64,000 nucleotides of DNA from Streptomyces rishiriensis (GTDB taxonomy: Bacteria > Actinomycetota > Actinomycetes > Streptomycetales > Streptomycetaceae), in assembly GCF_003112535.1 (NCBI RefSeq), contig NZ_BEWA01000023.1, positions 62,001-126,000 of the forward strand. The letters are read 5' to 3'. The notes under the pieces are model-generated. The model worked only from the letters and a program-made list of their open reading frames with translations, ran no database searches and was not told the origin of the DNA. Every line of letters starts with the position of its first letter. Position 1 is the first letter of the stretch. Positions 6,643 through 13,280 of the stretch are shown piece after piece. The position numbers were made by a program, and so were the translations under genes.

Positions 6643-8611
6643 AACTGCCGCCGCGCGGTCCGGCGTCGCCCTGCAGCAGCGGCAGCGCGTCGAGGTACTC
6701 GCAGGGATGGTCGAAGGCGCGGGTGAGGGTGGCGAGACGAGGCTGGAGACGGTGGGTGAGGTCGTCGACCGCGGTGGGGAACTCGTGGACGTGATGCGCG
6801 GCGATGTGGCCGTCTGCCAGCAGGAGGCCGGTGTGCGGGGCGAGTTGGCCGAGCAGGAAGAGGGCCGTGACCTCGCTGAGGACGCCGTGGACGGGCTCGT
6901 CGGCGGTGCGGGCGAGAGCGGTGAGCAGGGCGTCGGCCGCCTGGAGGGCGGTGTGGACCTGGGCCCGCTGGAGCGCGGGGCCCGAGGCGGTGTTCCAGCG
7001 GCCCTGGGGGTCGTGGGCGGGGCCGCTGCGCAGCGCGCGCCGGGCCTGGGCGTGGAAGGCGTGCTCGGTGTGGGCGAGCAGGTTGCGCAGGAAGCGGGGT
7101 TGCGTGAGGTGGGCAGGGCCCTGGTCGGCGACCGGTGGGGCCGGCGGCTGGTGCAGCAGTTCGGCGGCCGCCTTGGTGGAGATGAGCAGGTTGTCGCCCT
7201 CCGCCGTGATGGTCCCCTCGATGTATTCGGGGAACCCGGCGAGGTGGTTGGCGGGCAGCAGCCCCTGGGCGCCGCAGCGTTCGCGCGCTTCGAGCGCGAT
7301 GGTGCGCGCCTGCCAGGTGGTCCAGGCCTTGGCCAGGGCGATGAGGCGCTCCAGGCGGTCGCGGTCGTCGGGGGTGTGCCGGGCCCACGCGGCGGTCAGG
7401 GACCGGTGGAGCAGGGTCATGGCATAGGTGGTGGCCACGGCCTGCAGAAGCCTGCCGTGGTGGGTGCGGTGGGCGTTCACCGGGATGCGCTGGCCGGGCC
7501 GCGGCCCGCTGACCTGGCGCTGGTCGCCGTACCGCACGGCGATGGCCAGCGCCGCGCGGGAGGCGCCGACGGCCGCCGCGCTCATGCAGAGCTTCCCGGC
7601 GGTGACGCGCGCGATGGACGTCAGGAACCGCTTGCGGCGGTTGCCGAGGCTGCTGGCGAAGACGCCGTCGGCCCCGAGGCTGCCGTGCTCGCCCTGGAGC
7701 AGGGCCCGGCCGGGCAGGGGGAGGTGGTCGAAGGAGGTGAGGCAGTGGTCGACGGGGGCGTTCGGACGGAGCGGGAGGGGCTCGACCGTGACATGGGGGA
7801 GGGGGCCGTCGCGGTCGGTGAGCGGCGCCAGGAAGAGGAAGATGCCGTGGTCACGGTCGTCGACGAGGAGGCGGGCGGCGACGACGGCCGCCTTCGGACC
7901 GCCCAGGGCGCTGGTGTTGGGCATGAACTTCGCGGCGCCCGGATGCGGGGTGTGCAGGACGAAGCCGCCGGTCGCGGGGTCGTGACGGGCGATCGTCTCC
8001 AGCGCGGTGGCATCGTTGCCGTGGTCGAGCTCGGTGCACAGGAACGTGCCGATACGGCGGAGGGAGGTGTACTCGCCGAGGTCCCTCGACGCGTGGTCTG
8101 CGTGGTCGAGGATGCTGCCGAGGAAGAGGTTGTAGTGGATGCTCGCGACGGTGGTGAGGCCACCGCCCCCGTCGACGATGGCGGCCCATTCGTGCAGGGC
8201 GGTGAGCAGGGCCGGGTCGGTGGCGAGGGACACGGGGTCGTCGAGCGTGTCGTTGACCAGACGCAGCCAGGTGTAGGACTGCTCGGCCCGTTGCCCGGGC
8301 GTCAGACCGGGCCGGTGGCGGAAGGCGTCCCGGGCTATGAGACGCCGCCAGGGTGCGTGGACCCGTTCCCGGTCGCCGTCCTGGTCGAAGAGCAGCCGGG
8401 TCAGCTCACGGGCGAGCGCCTCCTCGGGGCCCGCCGCGTCCTCGGCGTGCTGGTCCTGCGCCGCCGGTGCCGCTGCCGCTTCCGCTGTCGGTGTCGCCGC
8501 CGGGTCCGAGGGCGGGTCCGGCGGCGAGGTCCGGCCGGCCTGTTCCGGGGCGGGGTCGGCTCGGTGCGGCCCGGTGGGGCGCTCTGTGTTGTGGAATGCC
8601 AGAAGGGTCAT
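6641..8611 (-). CDS. aco: Acyl-CoA oxidase, autoregulator-biosynthesis type (Aco-like)
   Basis: 656 aa, the length of peroxisomal-type acyl-CoA oxidases rather than the roughly 390 aa dehydrogenases. After a disordered Ala/Pro-rich stretch (about 1-60) come the alpha domain, the FAD/acyl beta domain (TFLCTELDHGNDATALETIA; GGFVLHTPHPGAAKFMPN), a helical domain (AIAVRYGDQRQVSG) and the catalytic-base segment TAEGDNLLI with Glu471. It oxidises acyl-CoA to the 2,3-enoyl-CoA with O2. In S. avermitilis the acyl-CoA oxidase Aco, beside receptor AvaR1 and P450 CYP17, makes the butenolide signal avenolide; the same three families stand here in the same order. The ATG at 8611 has GGGGAGAGG close upstream. 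A receptor-site-like sequence lies 62 nt upstream, so autoregulated control is likely. Confidence 0.85.
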   Translation of the reverse strand: MTLLAFHNTERPTGPHRADPAPEQAGRTSPPDPPSDPAATPTAEAAAAPAAQDQHAEDAAGPEEALARELTRLLFDQDGDRERVHAPWRRLIARDAFRHRPGLTPGQRAEQSYTWLRLVNDTLDDPVSLATDPALLTALHEWAAIVDGGGGLTTVASIHYNLFLGSILDHADHASRDLGEYTSLRRIGTFLCTELDHGNDATALETIARHDPATGGFVLHTPHPGAAKFMPNTSALGGPKAAVVAARLLVDDRDHGIFLFLAPLTDRDGPLPHVTVEPLPLRPNAPVDHCLTSFDHLPLPGRALLQGEHGSLGADGVFASSLGNRRKRFLTSIARVTAGKLCMSAAAVGASRAALAIAVRYGDQRQVSGPRPGQRIPVNAHRTHHGRLLQAVATTYAMTLLHRSLTAAWARHTPDDRDRLERLIALAKAWTTWQARTIALEARERCGAQGLLPANHLAGFPEYIEGTITAEGDNLLISTKAAAELLHQPPAPPVADQGPAHLTQPRFLRNLLAHTEHAFHAQARRALRSGPAHDPQGRWNTASGPALQRAQVHTALQAADALLTALARTADEPVHGVLSEVTALFLLGQLAPHTGLLLADGHIAAHHVHEFPTAVDDLTHRLQPRLATLTRAFDHPCEYLDALPLLQGDAGPRGGS

Positions 8612-8672
8612 GACCCTCTCCCCGTTGGTCGCAGATCCGGAAGCTGGACGTCTGGATGCGCAGTGAGCCAGA

Positions 8673-8698
8673 AGATACGGACCTCCCGGTTTTCTTAT
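8673..8698. promoter_or_regulatory. ARE-like autoregulator-receptor site upstream of aco
   Basis: A 26-bp sequence starting AGATACGGACC and continuing CCGGTTTTCTTAT, 62 nt upstream of the acyl-CoA oxidase start. On the aco strand it reads AAGAAAACCGG followed by GGTCCGTATCTTC, matching the usual layout of autoregulatory elements bound by ScbR/AvaR1-type receptors (A-rich half, ACCGG core, GTATCTT half). Assigned by pattern from memory of known sites. Confidence 0.6.
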
Positions 8699-8950
8699 CA
8701 AGTCGGAAATCGGCAAACACCATTACTGAGAATGGCGCGATTCGAGGGGTGGCCGTGCCGGAAGTCCTTTCGCCGTGCCGCAGTTCTCCCTGATGAGCAG
8801 GGGAGGGGCGAAGAACCGGGGCCCCGTTCCCGGTGGGAGTCGGGGAGCGGAGGTGTCTCGTTCCGCCCGGTGAGGGCGCGCAGCGCCGGTGACGTGGGAT
8901 GCGGGCGGCGACCACGCGAGATCGCGGTCCGGATCCCGGCAAGGTGGCAC

Positions 8951-8976
8951 AGGACAAACCTGTCAGTATATTTTCC
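8951..8976. promoter_or_regulatory. ARE-like site upstream of the receptor gene
   Basis: A 26-bp sequence reading AGGACAAACCTG then TCAGTATATTTTCC, a degenerate palindrome around CTG-T-CAG, 38 nt upstream of the receptor's GTG. The ACAAAC...GTATATTT layout fits autoregulatory elements and suggests the receptor controls its own gene. Confidence 0.5.
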
Positions 8977-9013
8977 GGAGCCTGAAACGCGGGAGCTACC
9001 TCGGAGGTAAGGC

Positions 9014-9697
9014 GTGGCGCTGCAGGAACGGGCCGTGCGGACGAGACGGGCCGTCCTCGTCGCGGCCGCGGCGGTGTTCGCGGAGGTCGGGTACGAAGCG
9101 GCGACGATCTCGGAGATCCTCGCCCGGGCCGGCGTGACCAAGGGAGCGCTGTACTTTCACTTCTCCTCGAAGGAGGAGCTCGCCCAGGCCGTGCTGGCCA
9201 GCCAGCTGGGCGCGATCCCGGCTGTGCCGACGCGGGAGTTGATGCTGCAGCAGGGGCTGGACGAGGCGTTCGTCCTGGCTCATCTGCTGTCGGTGGGCGA
9301 TCCGCTGGTCCAGGGCAGCATCCGCCTCACGGTGGACCAGGGCGCGCGCAGCGACGGACTGGACCGGCAGGCGCCGATGCGCGGATGGATCGCGCGCAAC
9401 GCCGAACTGCTGGGGCGGGCGAAGGACCGGGGCGAGCTGCTGCCGCATGTCGACGTCGACGCGGCCGCGCGGATGTTCGTGGGCGCGTTCACCGGGGTGC
9501 AGGTGCTCTCCAAGATCATGACGGGGCATGCGGATCTGCCGGAGCGGGTGACGGACCTTCAGCGGCACCTGATGGCGGGGGTCGCTGTGCCAGCGGTGCT
9601 GCTGCAACTGGACACCGCGCCGGACCGGGGCGCCCGGGTCTACGAGGAGGCCGTGCAGGCCGGTTGGGGGACGGCGCAGCCCCAGGCGGCGGGATGA
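9014..9697 (+). CDS. Gamma-butyrolactone/butenolide receptor, TetR family (AvaR1/ScbR-like)
   Basis: 227 aa. The N-terminal TetR helix-turn-helix (RAVLVAAAAVFAEVGYEAAT, ILARAGVTKGALYFHF, SKEELAQAVL) is close to the ArpA/ScbR/AvaR1 signature. The ligand domain keeps the tryptophan that contacts the lactone in this family: MRGWIARNAELL, Trp125. Family members repress target genes by binding AREs and release DNA when the diffusible lactone or butenolide binds. The GTG start has GGAGGT 6 nt upstream. It lies between a divergent acyl-CoA oxidase and a co-oriented P450, the avaR1 position in the avenolide locus. A true receptor is more likely than a pseudo-receptor because AREs and biosynthetic genes flank it, but binding data would be needed. 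Confidence 0.88.
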   Translation: MALQERAVRTRRAVLVAAAAVFAEVGYEAATISEILARAGVTKGALYFHFSSKEELAQAVLASQLGAIPAVPTRELMLQQGLDEAFVLAHLLSVGDPLVQGSIRLTVDQGARSDGLDRQAPMRGWIARNAELLGRAKDRGELLPHVDVDAAARMFVGAFTGVQVLSKIMTGHADLPERVTDLQRHLMAGVAVPAVLLQLDTAPDRGARVYEEAVQAGWGTAQPQAAG

Positions 9698-9996
9698 AGG
9701 CCGCGGGCGGTGGGGTGAGGGCCGCGGCGACGGGGTGAGGGCCGTGGGCGGGACGGTGGCCCGGCCGCCGCGGAGCGGCTGAGGCGACGCTCGGGGGATG
9801 CGGATCAGGCGCGGCGGCGCTGGGGCGCGAGAGGCGTGTGGGGCGAGGGGGTTGGGCGGGGCGCGGTGCGGGGAGGGGTGGGAGGTGAACGGTTGTCCGG
9901 GACGCCGTCGTGTGTTCCCGTGAGGGACGGGGGGAGCCCCTGGCTCCCGGCAAGCGGCCGGCCGACCTGTGCAAGACGAAACCGGGGAGTACGACC
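9698..9996. other. G-rich intergenic spacer
   Basis: 299 nt between the receptor gene and the P450. It is strongly G-rich on the + strand, with two copies of GGGGTGAGGGCCG near 9713-9750 and a long G/C-skewed tract around 9780-9930. I see no ARE-like site, no coding frame and no clear promoter hexamers. Confidence 0.5.
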
Positions 9997-11235
9997 ATGG
10001 ATACGACTGCGTGCCCTTACGCCCTCGACGTGACGGGGCGTGACCTCGCCGGCGAGGCAGCGATGCTGCGCTCCCAGGGACCGGCCGTCCGCGTGGAGCT
10101 GCCCGGGGGAGTGGTGGCCTGGGCGGTGGTGCGGCAGCAGTACGTGGAACGGCTGCTCACCGACTCCAGGGTGTCGAAGGACGCGCGTCAGCACTGGCCC
10201 GACTTCATCGAGGGGCGGATCACCGAGGACTGGCCGCTGTATCCGTGGGTGGCGAACGAGAACATGCTGTTCGCGTACGGCGCCTCGCACACCCGGCTGC
10301 GCCGGTTGGTGGCCGGGGCGTTCACCGCGCGCCGCTCGGAGGCGATGCGGCCGCGGGTCGTGCAGATCGCGGCCGAACTCGTCGACTCGCTCGCGGAGTC
10401 GGGCGGGCAGGGGCAGCCGGTGGACCTGCGGACCGGGTTCGCGGAGCTGCTGCCGATGCGGGTGATCTGCGAACTGTTCGGGGTGGAGCAGGGTGAGGAC
10501 ACCGACGCCCTGTGCACGGCGCTGCACACGGTGTTCGGCACGACGATCAGCGGTCAGGAGGTCGAGGCGGCCCGGCTGGAGGCCTTCGTCAGGCTGTCGG
10601 AGCTGGTGAAGGCCAAGCGGGCCGAGCCCGGCGACGACCTCACCTCCCTGCTGATCCAGGCACGTGACCAGGACGACCGGCTCAGTGAGGAGGAACTGCT
10701 GGGCACCCTCTTCCTCATGATCGCCGGCGGTCAGGACACCACCGCCGCCCTGATCACCAACGCGATCGGGGCGCTGCTGCTCGCGCCCGAGCAGCTGGCA
10801 CACGTCCGGGAGGGCCGCGCGACCTGGGAGGACGTGGTCGCCGAGACGATGCGCGTGCACACCCCCGGGGCGTACTCGCCGATGCGGTTCGCCGTCGAGG
10901 ACATCGACCTGGACGGCGTGCTGATCCGCAAGGGCGAGGCCGTCCTCGTCTCCTTCGCGGCCGGCGGCCGGGACCCCGAGCGCCACGGGCCGGACGCCGA
11001 CCGCTTCGACCTGCTGCGCAAGGACCGCGACAGCCTCGGCTTCGGTCACGGACCGCACCGCTGCATGGGCGCTCCGCTCGCCGCGGTGGAGGCGGAGAGC
11101 GCCTTCGCCGCGCTCTTCGCCCGCTTCCCCCGCATGGAACTCGCCTGCCGGCCGGACGAGCTCCTGCCGATGCCGAGCTTCTTGATGAACAGTCACCGCG
11201 CGCTGCCGGTACTGCTCGTTCCGCGGCATCGCTGA
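9997..11235 (+). CDS. Cytochrome P450 (CYP17-like, butenolide biosynthesis)
   Basis: 412 aa, full-length bacterial P450. The I-helix oxygen motif is AGGQDTTAA (residues 243-251), the ExxR helix lies in WEDVVAETMRVH, and the haem loop FGHGPHRCMGAPLA has the thiolate Cys356. The ATG at 9997 follows GGGGAG by 6 nt; an in-frame GTG at 9910 is less likely. In S. avermitilis the P450 CYP17 next to avaR1 hydroxylates the avenolide precursor made with Aco; the same role is inferred from position here. Redox partners are not encoded nearby. A generic tailoring P450 remains possible. Confidence 0.85.
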   Translation: MDTTACPYALDVTGRDLAGEAAMLRSQGPAVRVELPGGVVAWAVVRQQYVERLLTDSRVSKDARQHWPDFIEGRITEDWPLYPWVANENMLFAYGASHTRLRRLVAGAFTARRSEAMRPRVVQIAAELVDSLAESGGQGQPVDLRTGFAELLPMRVICELFGVEQGEDTDALCTALHTVFGTTISGQEVEAARLEAFVRLSELVKAKRAEPGDDLTSLLIQARDQDDRLSEEELLGTLFLMIAGGQDTTAALITNAIGALLLAPEQLAHVREGRATWEDVVAETMRVHTPGAYSPMRFAVEDIDLDGVLIRKGEAVLVSFAAGGRDPERHGPDADRFDLLRKDRDSLGFGHGPHRCMGAPLAAVEAESAFAALFARFPRMELACRPDELLPMPSFLMNSHRALPVLLVPRHR

Positions 11236-11265
11236 ACGGTGCATGACGCGCCCGCCCGTCCGGCT

Positions 11266-11308
11266 CGGTTGCTCGGCATCGGCTGCTCGGCTTCGGTCCG
11301 CTCGGCTT
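11266..11308. repeat. 14-15 bp tandem repeat, three units
   Basis: CGGTTGCTCGGCAT (11266), CGGCTGCTCGGCTT (11280) and CGGTCCGCTCGGCTT (11294) in tandem, in the gap between the convergent P450 and hydrolase genes and running into the hydrolase stop codon. Confidence 0.6.
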
Positions 11309-12272
11309 ACCTCTGCTTGGCCTCGACGCGGCCGACGGCGTGCGGGCCGGTGGTGAGCGCGTCGCGTGCCGTCTGCCAGGCGGTGTCGCCCGGATGGAGC
11401 GAGGTGCGCAGATAGGCGAGCGTCAGGTGCTGGACGGCGCTGACCCGCGCGGGATTGTCGTCGGTCGTCTCGGCGACGTCGTACCCGGAGACGCCGCCGA
11501 GGCCGTGCTCCGCGTCGAAGAGCGTCAGCAGGGTCTTGGGGCCGGGGGCCAGCAGGTAGGGGTCGGCGTGCCAGTCAGGCCCGTTGACGGTCAGGTGGGC
11601 GGAGTCGTCCTTGTCGCCCGCGACGACCAGCGCCGGCGTCGTCATGGTGGAGAAGTCCGTGGTCCGCAGGAAGCCGAGGTTCTGCGCCACGGCCTCGGTG
11701 AGGGCGTCGCCGCCCCGGCCGGGCGCGGCGAGCAGGATGCCTGCCTTGATCCTGGGGTCGGCCAGGTTCACCTCCGTCCCGTCGTCGGGGTCGGTGAGGC
11801 GGGCGCCGAGCAGGAGGCTCGCGGTGTGTCCGCCCATCGAGTGCCCGGCGACCGCCACCCGGTCGCGGTCCAGGCGTCCGGGCAGTTGCGGGACGGCGGC
11901 CTCGATCGCGTCGAGCCGGTCCAGGACGTGCCGCATGTCCTCGGCCCGTGAACGCCAGTAGAGGGGGGCTCCGGGGGTGTCGGGGGCCAGGGTCAGTGTG
12001 CTGGAGCTCAGGTGCGTGGGCTGGATGACGGCGAAGCCGTGGGCCGCCCAGAAGTGGGCGAGCGGGGCGTACCCGTCGAGCGAGGAGAGGTGGTGGGAGT
12101 ACCCCTGGCCGTGCGAGAGGAGGACGACCGGCAGGTCGTCGCCGGTGACGGGCGCGGTGATCCGGAGCTGCAGGTCCACGGGCCGGCCGGGAATCGGCAG
12201 CGTGACCGGGCTGACCGAGAGGACTGCGGTGCGCGGGCTGAAGACGTCGGCTGAGAAGGCCGGTTCACTCAT
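11307..12272 (-). CDS. Alpha/beta hydrolase (lipase/chlorophyllase-like)
   Basis: 321 aa. The oxyanion region is PVVLLSHGQGYSHH and the nucleophile elbow VAGHSMGGHTAS; the likely acid is in VVAGDKDDSAH and the His in FDAEHGLGG. There is no signal peptide, so it is cytoplasmic. The insertions and sequence style fit the chlorophyllase/dienelactone-hydrolase-like group; the substrate is unknown. The start is the ATG at 12272 with GAAGGGAA about 10 nt upstream. Two operator-like palindromes lie about 100-140 nt upstream, so it is probably repressed by a TetR-type protein encoded elsewhere. The stop is TAA, unusual in this GC-rich setting. Confidence 0.85.
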   Translation of the reverse strand: MSEPAFSADVFSPRTAVLSVSPVTLPIPGRPVDLQLRITAPVTGDDLPVVLLSHGQGYSHHLSSLDGYAPLAHFWAAHGFAVIQPTHLSSSTLTLAPDTPGAPLYWRSRAEDMRHVLDRLDAIEAAVPQLPGRLDRDRVAVAGHSMGGHTASLLLGARLTDPDDGTEVNLADPRIKAGILLAAPGRGGDALTEAVAQNLGFLRTTDFSTMTTPALVVAGDKDDSAHLTVNGPDWHADPYLLAPGPKTLLTLFDAEHGLGGVSGYDVAETTDDNPARVSAVQHLTLAYLRTSLHPGDTAWQTARDALTTGPHAVGRVEAKQR

Positions 12273-12370
12273 GGTGCTGGGTTCCCTTCGATGGCCTCCC
12301 CGGCCGCCGGACGCGGAGGCCGACGGCGGGGTGGCGGGCAGAAGCGAGCGCCCGGCCCGGGACAACCCGA

Positions 12371-12412
12371 AGCGGAACGTCGCTCCGTTTAATCTACGGA
12401 ACGCCGTTCCGT
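12371..12412. promoter_or_regulatory. Tandem TetR-type operators upstream of the hydrolase gene
   Basis: A perfect palindrome ACGGAACGCCGTTCCGT at 12396-12412 and an imperfect copy CGGAACGTCGCTCCG at 12373-12387 (one mismatch), centres 24 nt apart. Both lie in an AT-richer patch that probably holds the hydrolase promoter. The layout is typical of TetR-family operators, but no TetR gene adjoins. Confidence 0.55.
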
Positions 12413-12446
12413 TTCGTCAATGCAAGGCACGCGGGAGCGGAAGAGC

Positions 12447-12497
12447 GACGTAGGGGTGCGAGCGACGCAGGGGTGCGAGGGATGCAGGGGGCGCGGG
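12447..12497. repeat. 17-bp tandem repeat, three units
   Basis: GACGTAGGGGTGCGAGC, GACGCAGGGGTGCGAGG and GATGCAGGGGGCGCGGG in tandem. An 8-bp repeat (GTGGGTCG, GTGGGTCA, GCGGGTCA) follows at 12553-12576 and overlaps the end of the small membrane-protein gene. Confidence 0.6.
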
Positions 12498-12565
12498 GGA
12501 AGGGGCTCCGGATCACCGCACCCGGATCGTCAGCCAATCAGTGCGTCAGTCAGTGGGTCGGTGGG

Positions 12566-12739
12566 TCAGCGGGTCAGCCGGTGCCTGCGCCCGCCGCGGC
12601 GGAAACGGACCGCGGCGTAGACCAGATCGGCCAGCAGCACGAGCGCGCCGATGATCAGCAGGTAGAACAGCCCGTGGGCCGCGAATCCGATGATGCCCAG
12701 GACGAGGGCGGCGAGGATCAGGAACAGGAACAGGCTCAT
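12566..12739 (-). CDS. Small hydrophobic membrane protein
   Basis: 57 aa, MSLFLFLILAALVLGIIGFA, then a second hydrophobic helix (LFYLLIIGALVLLADLVYAA) and a basic tail RFRRGGRRHRLTR. Two membrane spans with the C-terminus likely cytoplasmic. Similar tiny proteins are general-stress proteins in Gram-positives (Lmo0937-like). The ATG has GGGAGAG 4-5 nt upstream. It lies 25 nt downstream of the PRC-barrel gene on the same strand, so the two are probably one transcript. Confidence 0.75.
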   Translation of the reverse strand: MSLFLFLILAALVLGIIGFAAHGLFYLLIIGALVLLADLVYAAVRFRRGGRRHRLTR

Positions 12740-12764
12740 CGGCTCTCCCGGCGGTCTCGTCGTC

Positions 12765-13121
12765 TCAGCGGCGGGCGAGGCGTCGTTCGCCGCCGACGCC
12801 CGGCATGTAGTCCAGTTCGTAGTGGGCGAACACCTTCGGCTCGTCCTCGGCGGGCAGTTCGCCGTCGACGTCGATCGCCGGGGCCTTCTTCACGGCGTTC
12901 TTGTCGTGGACGACCCGCAGATAGCCCGGACCCACCGTCGCTCCCGTGAGCGGCACGAACACCAGGCGGCGACGGGTGGGCAGGCCGACGGTCACGGTGG
13001 CGAAGGAAGGGCGGTCCGTCCCGGTGTCCACGTAGACCGACTCCAGGACGCCGATCCTGTGCCCCTGCGGATCGACCACGTCATGACCGCGCCATTCACG
13101 GATGTCACCGGCTTCGAACAT
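12765..13121 (-). CDS. PRC-barrel domain protein
   Basis: 118 aa. The N-terminal PRC barrel (IREWRGHDVVDPQGHRIGVL, ESVYVDTGTDRPSFATVTVG, RRLVFVPLTGATVGPGYLRV) is followed by a short acidic tail. PRC barrels act in RNA processing, photosynthetic reaction centres and, in actinobacteria, as stress-induced proteins of unknown role. The ATG has GGGAGG 6 nt upstream. Operon with the downstream small membrane protein, and a sigma-B-like promoter lies just upstream; together these suggest a general-stress unit. Confidence 0.85.
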   Translation of the reverse strand: MFEAGDIREWRGHDVVDPQGHRIGVLESVYVDTGTDRPSFATVTVGLPTRRRLVFVPLTGATVGPGYLRVVHDKNAVKKAPAIDVDGELPAEDEPKVFAHYELDYMPGVGGERRLARR

Positions 13122-13142
13122 GAGAACCTCCCGGGCGTTCGG

Positions 13143-13167
13143 GTACCCGTGTTCACGGCTCCGATGC
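13143..13167 (-). promoter_or_regulatory. Sigma-B-type promoter candidate
   Basis: On the minus strand GCATC (13167-13163), 14 nt, then GGGTAC (13148-13143). This fits the Streptomyces sigma-B-class pattern GNNTN-N14-16-GGGTAY. It lies 21 nt upstream of the PRC-barrel start, leaving room for the GGGAGG ribosome site. The pattern is short and could be chance. Confidence 0.4.
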
Positions 13168-13217
13168 CGGTGCGTGGCTCTCGTGCGGCCGCAGCCGTCG
13201 TCGCGGAGGCCATTCCC

Positions 13218-13265
13218 AAGGTCGTTACGAAGGCTCTTGCGAAGGTCGATGCGAAGGCCCCTGCG
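13218..13265. repeat. 12-bp tandem repeat, four units
   Basis: AAGGTCGTTACG, AAGGCTCTTGCG, AAGGTCGATGCG and AAGGCCCCTGCG in tandem between the PRC-barrel gene and the end of the phosphatase gene. On the + strand it would encode a Lys/Ala-rich stretch, but no gene there is supported. Confidence 0.6.
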
Positions 13266-13280
13266 GACGTTGCCGTGGGG

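Noticed and set aside
8951..9000. AT-richer patch as a horizontal-transfer boundary
   Set aside because: It is a promoter/ARE region; composition and codon use on both sides are alike, with no integrase, tRNA or repeat boundary.
6707..9010. 767-codon open frame on the + strand
   Set aside because: Antisense to the acyl-CoA oxidase. The translation is Gly/Val/Glu-rich without domain motifs; it is a by-product of high GC3.
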